Origin: Eucommia ulmoides
Taxonomy: Eukaryota > Streptophyta > Magnoliopsida > Garryales > Eucommiaceae
NCBI GenBank assembly: GCA_016647705.1
Contig: CM028325.1
Span: 30,236,474 to 30,300,473 of the forward strand
Length of the DNA: 64,000 nt
Reading direction: 5' to 3'
This document shows positions 23,188 through 35,882 of this stretch, piece after piece. Under the pieces are notes generated by a model, which saw only the letters and a list, made by a program, of their open reading frames with translations, had not been told where the DNA came from and made no database searches. The translations under genes and the position numbers were made by a program. The first letter of the stretch is position 1, and each line of letters starts with the position of its first letter.

Positions 23188-23800
23188 TGTAAGGAAATTT
23201 CAACTTAAAACTATTCAGTGTCAAATGGGGTAGCTCATTTGATTTATATAATGGTGTATACACTCTCAAATGATCGATATGGCACAAGAATCTAACACTC
23301 ACCTTTAAGTGTAATCCCGAGTTTGTACGGATGGTTTGACTATTAGAGAATTATGAGAAATGTGCAATTTCCGTCTTGCATGGATGATTTGACAACAAGA
23401 GAATGGGATGAATTCTCATAATCTTGACTCTAATACTATGTTAGGAGGTTCCAACTTAGAACCATATGGTGTCAAGTGGAGTAGTTCCTTTGATTTATAT
23501 AGTGGTTTGGGCACTTTGAAATGACTGATAGGCACAAGAATCTAACATTCACCCTTAAGTGCAACCCCGAGTTCGCATGAATGATTTAATTACGGGAGAA
23601 TGTTGAGAAATATACAACTTTCAGCTTGCACAGATGATTTGACTACAAAGAAATGAGAGATGAATTCCCATAATTTTTGCTCTAGTTAATAACATGTTGA
23701 GAGATTTCAACTTAAAATCATATAATACCCAATTGGAATAATTTTTTTGATTTATATAGTGGTTTGAATACTCTCAAATAATTAATATTAAAAATTCGAT
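23188..23800 (-). mobile_element. Tandem TRIM array with three LTRs
   Basis: Three related LTR units lie in a row: 23188-23297, 23439-23547 and a decayed one from 23695. The first two begin TGTAAGGAA/TGTTAGGAGG and end GAATCTAACA. Between units are reverse-complement primer-site traces, for example 'ttgactctaatactatg' before 23439 (compare TGGTATCAGAGC). The structure LTR-internal-LTR-internal-LTR, about 250 bp per unit, is typical of TRIM tandem arrays. All copies are old and non-coding. Confidence 0.75.
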
Positions 23801-24036
23801 ACATTTTGGTGAATTTGCAATGCAATACTATTTCTTATAATAAAGAGAGAAAAAACAAGTGAATTAAGTACATCGAGTTTGAATTTGACATGGTGAGAGA
23901 ACATTGACTTATTATTCAGTGTACTATATTTTGATGTATTTAGAATAAAAAATAAAAGTATTTATATTTTAATTTGATTCATTGAAGTTATAATCAACTG
24001 AGCAAGTCCACATGCATGGGGGGTACCAACTGTGTC

Positions 24037-24069
<33 letters not shown>

Positions 24070-24469
24070 GTGTGATCATAAACTTCCAAGGGAAAATGTC
24101 ATTCATGTCTTTTCCTTCATCTCTAGTCTCCACCTTTGTTTGAAAATTGTAGGAAACTTGTAACTTAGATATCAATCTTTTACCATATCTCCTAAAATAA
24201 TAATACAAAATTAATATTTTTTTCCTCTCTCTCTTTCTTTTTGGTTTGAAACTTTATTTACATGCAGGACCAAATCTTGCTCAAAGCGGTTATTTAGGAC
24301 CCCCGAGTTTTAGGGGTCCCTTCAAATTGATCCCTATATTTTTTATTTTATTTTTAAATATTTTATTAATATATTATTTCAAATAAAAAAAAAACTTAAT
24401 TATGGTTTAATCACTATATAGATTATTTTTTATATTTAATTTTATAAAAGAATTATAAATATTAAAAAA
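23801..24469. other. AT-rich intergenic DNA
   Basis: I see nothing but a short (TA)n run at 24040-24060 and A/T-rich sequence. Confidence 0.6.
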
Positions 24470-25010
24470 AAGGAAAATTATATTAATGGTCCCTAAAGTA
24501 TAGACTTGGTGTATATATAGATCTTGAGGTTTGTTAAATTGTATATTTGGTCCCTAAAATTTCATATTTGTTTCAACCTAAAAAAACTAAAAATGTTGAA
24601 AAAATTGAATGGAAAATGAGTTATACTCAACACGTGGCCATTTGATAGCGATATTTGATTATTTCATCATTACACTAAATTTACGTAAACATGTTTTATT
24701 TTTCTTAATATTTCTCTAATAACGATTCGTCTGAAGAATGAGAGAGAGAAAAGTCTGAATTGTTGTTAGGGAGAAACTTCTTAAATTTAGTGTAGTAATG
24801 AAATGACAAAAATATACCTATTAGAAAATCACGTGCTAAGTACAACCCATTTTATATCCAAAATCATCAACGTACATCGTTTTCGATTTTGTCGGATTGT
24901 TACAAATGTGAAACTTGAGAGAATAAATGTGCAATTTGACAAATCTCAAGGTTCATATAAACACTGACCCCATACTTTAGGGACCAAAAGTGTAATTTTT
25001 CTTTAAAAAT
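24470..25010. mobile_element. Long-TIR MITE, possibly Mutator-like
   Basis: Inverted arms of roughly 100 bp face each other: the left arm has 'tggtccctaaagtatag' at 24486 and 'gatcttgaggtttgt' at 24520, and the right arm has the complements at 24945-24990. The core is unique and non-coding. Long TIRs suggest a Mutator-like MITE; I cannot fix the target duplication in this A/T-rich flank. Confidence 0.6.
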
Positions 25011-27014
25011 AGTAAACATTGAAAGATCTCGTTTTCAAATTTTGCTTTGGGTCTCTAGTATTTATCAGGTCGGCTCCATTTACATGTGATGATATGAGAC
25101 CAAAACAACCTGACCATTGTGCTTAAAAATAAAATAGTAATCTAAATATATATAAAAAGAGAAATCTAAGATGAAAAATGAAACAGTTTTTTTTTCTTGA
25201 AATAAATTAATAAATGAAGAGTTGTTTAAAAACATTATTGGAAATAGAGAAGTAGAATAAACAGTAAAAAAAATAAGAGAAATTATGTAATTAATAATTA
25301 AGATTATATAAAAAAAAAAATTGTATGTAATACACAGAGTAGAAGCAAACAAACAATACAAATGGTAAAGCACAGATAACAAGAAGAGAGCACAAGGGTG
25401 ATACCAGAACCAGATCATCTTCAGCTAGCAGTCAAACTTGCATTCAAAGGGATTTTTATGGTGATTGTCAATTACCACTAATTAGTAATTTGGATGATTT
25501 CAATATATTCCATCCAAATGACAGGACATTTGTTCCTGCAGGTAACTTCAATTAAAAATGGAATTCCACAGAAGCATATGCAGTTCATTTATTTTATTTT
25601 ATTTTTAATTTTACAAAAAATAAATTAAATTTTTTTAAGTATATTTTCAAATAGTTCCTTGTAATTTTTTCAAATGATTACTGAAATTTACTCTTGAAAT
25701 TAAATTTAATTAGTGTATATTCAGTGTCTAAATATCATAACAAGAATTGAATATATTAATAAAAAAAATATTAAATTATCCTAGTCACTTTTCATTTGTT
25801 CTCTCTTTTTCTTTTTAAAATTTATAAATAAATTTTCAATGATTAAGTTAATATCAACAAATATTTAATTTTAATTTAAATATTAATTAATTAATAAATT
25901 CATATAGTTAATATTGCACATAAAAGTAAATATAAGAAAAGAAAATCCATTAAAGTAGAACTGCAGAAAACCCGATGTTCTTAAAAAATAAAAATACAAT
26001 ATAACTGGAGGTAGTACTCTTTTTTTCTAATGATTGATTAGTATAAAACTGGGGGTTTATATGGGTTTGAGAATTTTTTCACAATTAAATGGTGAAAAAC
26101 TCTAATAAATTAGTATAAAATATATTAAATAAAAAAAATAAAAAATAAAAAAATCTGTGGGTAAATATATATTTTGAAGAAAAAGTTAATGTTAGGGCAT
26201 GGGAATAGACACCCATAGAGGAGACAAATGGAGGTTACAGTTTATTCTTTAGATGCCTATGATATTGACTACTACTTCCCCCTTTCTCTCTTTCTAGGAC
26301 ACCGGACCACCTTCCCTCACTGGGGGTTTCTCCCACTATGCCCTTTTTCTTCCTTCCTCTCAGTTTTTCTTTTTCTTTTTCTTTCTATAATTCTCTTCTT
26401 CTATTTGGTTTAAATCACTTTTTCTTTACTTCTTTAACAATACCTGGCAAAAGTAAATCCTCAACAACACTCCCAGTCCAGACTCACTCACCAACCAAAC
26501 GCCCCCCTCTTATTTGTAGAGAGAGAAATTCATATTTAGAGAGAGAGAAAGGTTGTGTTTTTGTTTTAGTGTTTATTCTTTTTGGTATATGGACGAGTGT
26601 CCTCACACCCAAACAGGAGATGAGACTAATCTTGTTCGGAGTACATGATTGTCCTATTAATAAGTATTTTTCTACAGGCTCGAATTACACCCCTTGCAGA
26701 AGTCTCTCAACTGTTTTAACTCAAGCGAGTCTTACCACTTGAACTACACTATTTTAATTGTTTTAGTGTTTATATACCCTTTTTTTTTTACGTAAACAAA
26801 AATATAAGGAAAAAAATATTGATTTTATTTTTAAAAATATTATTCAAAATGTTAGATAATTCCTATCAACATCGATTATATGATATCAGAGCTAAAATTA
26901 TGATAATTTGTTTCTCATTCTTTTGTAGTCAAATCATTTGTGTAAGACAGGAATTGCAAATTTTTTTTGTAATCAAATCATTCGTGCATATCAGGAATTA
27001 CAATGAAGGGTAGG
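25011..27014. other. Intergenic DNA without a recognised gene
   Basis: Mostly A/T-rich. At 26270-26440 there is a CT-rich stretch that looks leader-like but leads into no recognisable ORF. At 26580-26755 a more complex block ('ccaaacaggagatgagac', 'caagcgagtcttacc') looks like a decayed dispersed repeat of unknown class. A hydrophobic minus-strand frame at 25080-25418 is A/T-run translation and not a supported gene. Confidence 0.5.
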
Positions 27015-27123
27015 TGTTAGATTCATATCTTACATCATACATGAGAATGCCAAATATAATATATAAAGTTAAAAAAGTTACTCTATTTGAAATCATATAG
27101 TTTTAAGTTGGAAATTCATAACA
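27015..27123 (+). mobile_element. Solo TRIM LTR, inverted relative to the 23188 array
   Basis: It begins TGTTAGATTC (the complement of the GAATCTAACA end of the array LTRs) and ends TTCATAACA after 'agttttaagttgga', the complement of 'tccaacttaaaact'. Its length of 109 bp equals the array LTRs. Confidence 0.65.
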
Positions 27124-27264
27124 CTAAATATTAAAAAAAAAAAATACAGAATTTATTTTTTTTCTTAAAAAAAATAACATAAAAAGGAAAATACCAAGTA
27201 ATGAGGCCTTAATTTCTCTATCCCTCTAAGCCGTGTTTTAGATAAGTGACGTTTGATTAGTATT

Positions 27265-28006
27265 TGCTGATGTTGAAAAATGATCCAACCAGCAGTATGG
27301 TCCGTTCACAGCTGATGTGGAGAGCTGGAGATGATGTGGAAAGGGTCTTCGATTCGACTAGGGTCTTCAATCCTTCAGGAGCTTCATACTACACATGTCT
27401 GAGCTGCTGAGGCGCTGTCTGGCCTGGCCTTCAGGTCGGTACTTGCACACAAGACTAGCTGGGGTGTTCCCGGCGTGTTTCTTCCGGCGTGAGAGTAACA
27501 GCTTGGGGGGAAAAAAGAGGTCACTTAGATAGAATAAAGTTGTTACCTCCGGTTTGCAACCTTCTGAATGGCTTGGCAAAACCTTCTTTTTATAAGCAAT
27601 GATGTTATTAGCATACCGGAGATTAGGGCCTTAAGCTCGATTATCTGTCCTAATCAATCAGGCACGTAGAGAGCGTGTGGAGGATTAGAGCCATAGGCCT
27701 AGACCCTTGTTCGTTGATGGAGAAGCCCATGGGCCAAGCCTGTTGGGAATATTAGGCCAGCCCGGGCATCGAAGTGGAGGTCGGGATGGCTATACCGACC
27801 TCATCATCTTTGGAAATATCTAAAGAGAACGTCGGGGATTCCTGTTGGGCGATTGGTTTAAGTTCTTCATGCTTACCGACCTAAGGAGATGTTGGGCTTA
27901 TGAACAACCGGGTTCATCAGGTCGTCTAATGTCGTGGCGTTGGAGACGTGTCATTTTTTATCTAGGTGGTAGACACGTGGCAGGTGGTAGAATTTTACCC
28001 ACATCA
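27265..28006 (-). repeat. Left (3') LTR of the Tat-type element
   Basis: 742 bp, TGCTGATG ... ACATCA. It aligns along its whole length with 46594-47336, from 'gaaaaatgatccaacc' near the start to 'cacgtggc..gtggtagaatttta' near the end. Confidence 0.9.
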
Positions 28007-29898
28007 GTTGCCCCCTCAGCCTTAGCATGGAGATAGAACATGAGACGTTAAAGGTTCTGATTACAGTATATTGGAGAATGGAGATCTGGGCTCAATATGA
28101 TACAACTCAGTATCACAGAACAGCTCGGAATCCAAAATCAGCTCGGTTGACCTTTTCCTGGCTTCCGCGAGAAATTTGACTGCTATTTGACTGGATGCGC
28201 GACACGTGGCCTAATAGTATGCGGATCGAAGCTCTGCCTGCAGTCCAATTAACGCGATGGTTCACCTCCCTGATCCGCTTATAAATAGGCACTTTATTTC
28301 TCTTATTTCCTTTGCACTAGAGTATTCGTGAAAGCTCCACCCAACCTCAGAATACGGTACTTTCTCTATTCTTTCCCAAACATGTCTTTGTCTTACTCGT
28401 CGGGGTGCAGCCCCTCTAAATCCAAAAAGACCGGGACTAAATCCCCCATTCAGCAGATCGAGCTCAACTCATCTGCCACTGAGGTCGATGAACCAGAGGT
28501 GGTTGTTGAATGAACAACTTCTTCTTCTAAGAGGGCCTGCAAGTCGGCCGGAGCGGGGACCTCCCAGTCTCATGGTGCGGCTAACGGCCCTTGTTGTCAG
28601 AGGACAAGGAGCGAAGCGGGCTCTTCTAGGGGCCTCAGCATTGAGCTCGGCACGGGTCCTGTCATAGAGCTCGACATTAAGGGTTTGTCTTCCCCAGAGG
28701 ACGTAGCCCCTCCATCCACATCGGGTAGGGCCTCAGGGGCCAAGCCGGCCTCTGAACAGCTAATATGCGAGGTTCCATAGGACGCCCTAGTCTGGAAGGC
28801 AAAATCTGAGCTGTCGGAGAAGGATGTGAGGACCTTTTGTTCTGCGTATACCTTTCCCAACATGGTGGACATGCTGGTTCCAGAAGAGAATGACCGTGCC
28901 TATGATCCCCCTAAAAAATACATCACGGTGCATATAGAGCAGTTGTTGGGTGGCCTGCACTTCCCAATTCATCCTTGGGTGCGGGTTGTCTGCGGGGACC
29001 TCAGGGTGTGCCCATCGCAACTCGCTCCCAACAGCATGCGGATGGTAGTGGCTTTCCACGTCATCTGTATGGATGAGGGCATTGAACTGACCTTGGAGCT
29101 ATTCCAGACCATATTTTTGGCGAAGTCGATGCCTAGCAGGGGGGAGGGGCTGGTGCTACATCACAGCCCGACAAAAGTTCCTCCGTGGCTATGACTAATC
29201 CATCAAAGACTGTAAGCCCAACTTCTTCTTTCTCGAAGGGAAAGGATAGGAGTTCGGCTCGGCGGTGGATGAGATGGAACACCTGGTCCAGATGCACTGG
29301 AGGACCATGGGTAAATAACAGCCCGGTGTTATTTTGACTTTTCTTCCCGGTCATTTCATCTGACTTGGTCTTCTTTCCTTTTTTTCTCAGCCCCAAAGAA
29401 GAACAAACTGAGTGCATTGATTGTCGAGCAGAGAGATCAGGTGGCGAGGACCAAGTTAAACCACATTAGGGCTCTTCTGACGTCATGATTGTACAACGTA
29501 TATTTTTGGAATGATTCGTCTTTACTCCCGCTGGTCTTGAAGAGAGATTCTCAGAACAGTAAGTGAACTCACTCCTACTCGGTAATCTTTTGATACTTTG
29601 TTTTTTTGTAATTTTTTATTGTGGTCGTCTTCTCTGTAGTTATGGACATTGAAGCTATGGCGAGGTTAGCTATAGAGGCGATTGAGTAGGAGGCCGCTAG
29701 AGGGGCTCCTCAGCAGGTCAAGCAGGAGATTGTCGTCCAGGGCTCCCAGTAGGGCTCAAATCTTGGCAAGGGAAACCAAGGGGTAGAGCACACCTCGGCC
29801 GAGCCAGCCTCTCAGGTGGCGCCAACAAGGTCGGCGTCGGAGGGCAAGACTGCGACACCAAGGAGGCCTTCGACCACAGCTCTCGCTAGGTCAGCACC

Positions 29899-32717
29899 TG
29901 TAAAACCTAAACTGTAGAACGTACATCATAAATAGTTTCATTATAGAGCATTAGAAAAATTTTAGGGTAAAATTTTATTGATTAAAATTCAAATCAAAAG
30001 TTGGGGGTCAAATTGGAAATTTAGAAACATTAAATTTAAACTTGAGATTTAAATTGACAATTAAAATCAATAAATAAAAAGTGAAAATATTAAGGGTGAA
30101 ATTATAATTTTTGAAACTTTTAAAAGTTGAAATTTATTGAAATTAAGATCTTAAAGAAAATTGGGGGAGAAAAGTACAATTTAACTATTTTTTTAAAACA
30201 TACGCATATATATATATAAACACTGTGTGTGTGTAACGGGCGATCAAATCGGCCGAAAGGAGAGAGAAAATCGTGGGGCGACGTGGCGTGCTTGGATCAA
30301 ATCTATCTACTTAATTCATGTAATATATATACTCACTCATGCATGTAATTCATCATCTAAGATCAAATTTAAAAATTTGAGAAAAATCTAAAGAAAGAGA
30401 GAGAGGACCGGAGGAGGATGGGGCTATCGGAGTTTCGTGATCGGTGTTTCTTCGGTGAGCAGTGCGTGTGTCTCGTTGATGCATGTGTGTGTTGCTGTTG
30501 CTACTACTGTGTGCGTTCTGCTTTGAATCGATCGTGTGGGTGTGCTCAGTCTGGTCCCTGCGTGTGTGGGTTTTCGGTTGTTCACTCGACGATCGTGGGA
30601 GTGAGATCGTCAACGGTGTGATCGTTGTCGTCCGTTGCCGTCGTCTGGTGAGTAATTGTGTATATTTTTCTCTAATTATTTTGGTGGGTATGTGCATGCA
30701 TGAGTGTTGCGAGTTTGGTCAGTAAATATTCGGCGATGTGGTATGTGCTCTGTTTTTTTTTTTTTTTTCGACAGTGTGTGGGTTTGATCGAATCGTGTGG
30801 GTATGTATGTGTTTAGTTGTGGGTACGTGAATGATGGTGTGTATGTGTGTGATAAGTGTATGTTGTGTGTGCATGGTGGTGGGGAGTTGTCGTTGGAGTG
30901 AGAGTGTAGATAGAGAGAGAGAGAGAGAAGTGGGTGTGTTTTCCGTTGGCCGTGTGTGGGTCTATACATCCATGTATGTGTGTCCTACACGTAAGAGTGT
31001 GTATTTGGTCCGATGATGTTGTCGTTCGACGGTGTGTGTGTGTAGATCGCCGGAGTTATCGCTGGAAAGTTATAGAGAGAGAGAGAGAGAACAGGGTGTG
31101 TGTGTGTGTGCCGCTACTGTATGGGTGTATGTATAGGCAGTGTGTACGTGACTCCGTGTTTGGGTTGGTTGTCGGCGTCAGCGTTTGGGTGTTTCTCGCC
31201 GGCAGGGTGGCTGGTCGGCCAGTGGTGGCTGCGGTGGGCTGAACGGAAAATACAAACGGAAGCAAGAACAGGAAGAAGAAGAAGCGGGAAAAGAAAATGA
31301 AACAAAAAAGAAAGAAAAAATGAAGGAAAGGGGAAATTGCACAAATAACCCCAACAAAAATTCAAATCTATCTCGCGGCCCGTGAACGATTCGGAATGGA
31401 TATCGTTTTTCGTTAAATTTATTTTAGTAACTGGAATAATAAATTTAGGATCGTTCATATTACAAGATTTTTATGCAATAATTAACGGAATGAAATTATC
31501 AGAATAATAATAATTTTCATAAATAAAATATGGGGAATGGAAGAATGCGGAACTTAGGGCCTGCATTACATGATTAGGTGATTTTACATAAAATATTAAT
31601 ATAGGCTCTGTCATTATTAGGTTCGCAGGTACCGGCATCCAGATAGAGTGTGGTCAGTGTCAGTTTTGCAAAACAGATATCGAGGTGAGTGTACTGTCTT
31701 CTTGTCAGATTATTTGTATATACATATATATGATGAAAAATGGTTGTATTTAAATTAGATGCTTTTAAAAATTATTGGTGATTTGATGATGTTGATTAGA
31801 CGATATTATTGAGTTATGTTTTGATGATGTTGTTATTGATTCGACGATGCCATAACATTTATCTGTTTCGACAGAGTGAGGTTATCTGCTTCGGCGGAGT
31901 GATATTTATCTACTTCGGCAGAGTGATATTAGACGTTTATATTGCGTAGTGATTATTCGCTTCGGCGGAGTGATGGGTGTCCGTTAGGAAGGCAAATCCT
32001 ATGGGTGGTACAGTACCGTTGCACTCCCGATCATGAGGTTAAAACGATCACATGGCTAGCCCGGGGTATGATGTGATGAGGTGTGAAGTGTTGTGGTGTG
32101 AAATGGTGTTTTCTTGCATAGGGTGATTGGGAATAACACATTTATATATTTTATTGTATACTAGATTGGTATGTTTTGATTTCGTTATTCTATATGGTTA
32201 GCTGAATTATTCGGGTTGATTTTTACTGTTTAGTTGAGGTAATATCTATATAGACGTTGATTCTGTGGTGACAGGAAAAAGATGTTTTCCTTATGATATG
32301 AGGTATTTAAATTATGCGATGATTATATTATTATTTGATATGTGATGTTTATATGTTATATGCTTGATCCAATTAAAAATTTTTATTAAGAAGACAGTAC
32401 ACTCGCAGGTGCAGCGGTTAGGAGTCGGTCCCCTACTGGCACTGGGTAGAGTCCGGCGATGGTATAGCGATTGAGTATTTTGGGAGGTGCTGCCTGAGAC
32501 GAACCTAGGAGAGGTTCATTGTCGTGTTATCTTTTGTGGTTATTATAATTCAGGGATGGGTGTGTTCCTAGTTAGAGAAGATGTTTATGGCCTGATTTTA
32601 TGGTTGTATAATTATAAATGCATATTGTCACTTTCTAGTTTGGTTTGTCGCTCAGGTGATGTCGTGTCGATGTCACGCCGGCCCCATGGTGACAGGAGTC
32701 CGGGGTGGGGTATGACA
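29899..32717 (+). mobile_element. Solo LTR, Tekay-like family, 2.8 kb, inserted in the Tat extra ORF
   Basis: It starts TGTAAAACC, ends GGTATGACA, and is flanked by a perfect GCACC duplication (29894-29898 and 32718-32722). It is the inverse of the LTR at 32951-35882: 'gtggggcgacgtggc' at 30272 is the complement of the LTR sequence at 412-426, for example. It includes a G/T-rich microsatellite zone (30470-31240) and a short tandem block at 31862-31975 built on 'cttcggcggagtgat'. No internal domain remains, so it formed by LTR-LTR recombination. Confidence 0.88.
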
Positions 32718-32950
32718 GCACCAGTGCCCGCGGACACGGAGAGCCCAACACCGGTAGAGAGGAAGGACAAAGGAAAACAGAAGGCGAGCACAGTTGAGGT
32801 GGCGGGCTGAGCCACAAAAAAAAAAAAGGGTCAGGGAGAAAGCTAGCAAAGGCCAGCAAAGACGTTTGTTGCGGACATCGACCTCCAGTTAAACCGAAGC
32901 ATCCTTGACATGTCGGCCATCCTCTCGAGCTTTATTCACAAGATCACTTC

Positions 32951-33697
32951 TGTCACATCCTACTCTGGGCACCCGTTACCCGAGGCCGGGCGTAACGTCG
33001 ACCTGACGTTACCAAACCAATCCACAAGTATCCAAACACATATATATACATCCACACTCGCGCTACTGTAAATTTATATATATTTGTCTGCTCTCAGAAT
33101 TTAGGAGCACACTTGTCCCGGATATCAATAACCAAAAACACAAAAGTACTTGAACCTTCCACAGTTCACGTCCGACCGACTCACCTCCAACTCGACACTA
33201 CCTCCGGACTTTCCCTAGTGCCAGTAGTGGACCAACTCCTAGCCGCAGTACCTGAAACCAATTTTTTTTTATCGGTGTACTGTCTTCATAATAAAAACGT
33301 TTTGTATGGATTAAGTATAAGAATTTAAATACCCCATTTCAAAATAATAAATAATAAATACCATGTTTCGAAATATAATATAATATAATCACGTACCCGG
33401 TTCCATTGTCACCAATGAAATGAAATACTATAACAATAATATCGTATATCATAGTTGGAACCCATTTTTAGCTGCCACCACTATAAAAAAAAAATATTGT
33501 ATTTAAAACACCCCAATACAGATATAATATAATCACATATCACACGAGAACTCAGCTTTCCTGTCACTGCAGAAATAAACTCATATATGTATAACACCCA
33601 GTTCAAGTAGCATAAATCAACCAGAATATTATATCTATCCAAGTAGTGTAAATCAACCAGAATAATAATTATATTTATACGTCAACCATTTTAAAGT

Positions 33698-33746
<49 letters not shown>

Positions 33747-35553
33747 AACCGAATCACCCCAAACAGTTCATCGTATACAACAAAACACTAAACCACCCTC
33801 CGACTAGCCATAAGATCACTTTAACCTCACGATCAGGAGTTGCAACGGTACCGTACCACCCGCCAGGATTTGCCTTCCTAACGGGTTACAACAACGCTCT
33901 GTCGGACTTTGCCTAGCAGATAATCAACACTTTGCAGGACTATGCCTAGTAGATAATCAATACTCTGCAGGACTATGCCTAGCAGATAATCCACATCCCT
34001 TTCGAGAAGAAAATACCATGGCATAGTCGGACCAACCATCAATTCCCACCTCAAAAACAAATGACTCGGTCTACAATCATTTTTCACCCTTTTAGAAACC
34101 AACTAAATTCAACAAAATATTTTCTACCTTTTTAAAACCAACGTAATCCCCAAAACATTTTTCCACAACCAACCAAAACCGCTTGATCCATATAAGTTGC
34201 AAATTCGTTCATTTTTTAAATAAACACAATTGTCCATAATATATACAATTTGTAATTTACGTAGAAAACAGTACACTCATCTGGTTATCCGCTCCGCAAA
34301 ACTTTCATTGACTACCCTCTACCGAGACTCCGCTGCCTGCAAACCTAACAGTGATAGGGCCTAAATTAATAATCTATTTAAAATAACATTCTCATGCAAT
34401 GCAGACCCTAAGTTCACAGTTTTCCCGTCCCCACATTTTATTATGAAAAATTATTATTCGGTTAGTTTCATTCTGTTAAGAATTACTGCATGTAATTTAT
34501 TAATATGAATGGTCTCAAATTTATTATCGCAATTACAACATTTTGATGCTAGAATTTAATTTACCCAAAATAAAATTTAAAGAAAGAACGTTACCCGTCC
34601 TAAAACGATTGTCGATTTTTTTTTTCCTTAAAAATTTGATTGTTCTGCTCGGCGAATGATCCACCGCCTCGGTGAACTGGGCCTTCATCTTATTTGTTTT
34701 GCTACTGCCTCACCACCTCCTAGGCCGTCGTCTCATCGCCTAGGCACACCCTTTTTTTTTTTTTTCTATTTTGCGTTCTGATGCTTCTCCGCCTAGGCGA
34801 AACTGTCACCGCCTAGGCGAGCAACCCTCTTCCTCGTTCAGTTCCTGCTTTGATCAGAATAACCCCATTCTCTTTCTTTCTTCACTAACTCCGGCGGCTC
34901 TTTCACCACCCCACCTTAACGACCAACACACATACACACACAACAGCACACACCCTCACACAATGACAACAAAACTCCCACACACTTACACACAACAACT
35001 TATCAGAGAACACACACACACACACCCCTATGCTGCAACACACACACACCCACGAAAATTTGACGACAAATAGCTCCCACACACAACCAGTGAAATAGAA
35101 TAGATCACACTTAACTAACCACACACATATGCACACAACAAAACATCAGAGAACACACCCACGTACGACGATGAAATGAAACAAAACACATACCCACATG
35201 CACGATAGTTCAAAACATAAGAACACACCCACCGTCGATCAAAACGACAACGAACACTCCCTCACCCTGCGACGATGAGAAATAGCCACCAGAATACACA
35301 CACACACACACACACAAACAGATGACGTGCAGAGCATACGCACAACCCACGTCGGAACAGCCCACTCCGACTGAACATTCTTCTCTCTCTTCTTTTTTCT
35401 GATTTCTCCTTTTTTTAGGCTTTGGATCACGATTTTTTCTTAAATCATTTAATTGTATGAGTTTTTGTGTTCTTCTTTCACTTCTCTGATTACCACGTCG
35501 CACATCCCCTCTCCGGTTTCTTGATTTTTTTGCTCCTTCCCCTGAAATTCATG

Positions 35554-35604
<51 letters not shown>

Positions 35605-35882
35605 TGTTTAATTGCTCTTTTCTCCCCCTAACTTCTTCAAATCTTCATTTTAACCCAATTCAAATTATAAGATTTCTTAAATTGTAATTTAACCCTAAAA
35701 TTTTTTAATTAAGAAAGTAAATGCCAATTTACCTCCCAAACTTTGGATTGAATGTTTCTAAATTGCAAATTAACCCTTAAACTTTTAATTTGAATTTTAA
35801 TTGGCACATTACCACCCTGTATTTTTCTACATGCTCTAGAATGCAATTAAAATTACGTACGTGCTAAAATCTGGGCCTTACA
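32951..35882 (-). mobile_element. Second solo LTR of the same family, opposite orientation, 2.9 kb
   Basis: It starts TGTCACATCC and ends GGGCCTTACA, with a perfect ACTTC duplication (32946-32950 and 35883-35887). Only 233 bp of Tat sequence separate it from the solo LTR at 29899-32717. It has a three-unit, roughly 35 bp tandem block at 33900-34000 (around 'ggactatgcctagcagataat'), an (AT)n run at 33701-33744 and a CA-rich zone at 34920-35330. Confidence 0.88.

Noticed and set aside
25080-25418. Hydrophobic minus-strand frame of 112 codons, looking like a membrane protein
   Set aside because: Phe/Ile/Tyr/Leu runs come from A/T-rich DNA; no conserved motif, no leader and no splice context.
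29899-35882. A single 6 kb LTR element with inverted terminal LTRs around a short interior
   Set aside because: Each LTR has its own, different 5 bp duplication (GCACC and ACTTC), and the 233 bp between them is Tat extra-ORF sequence, so they are two solo LTRs.
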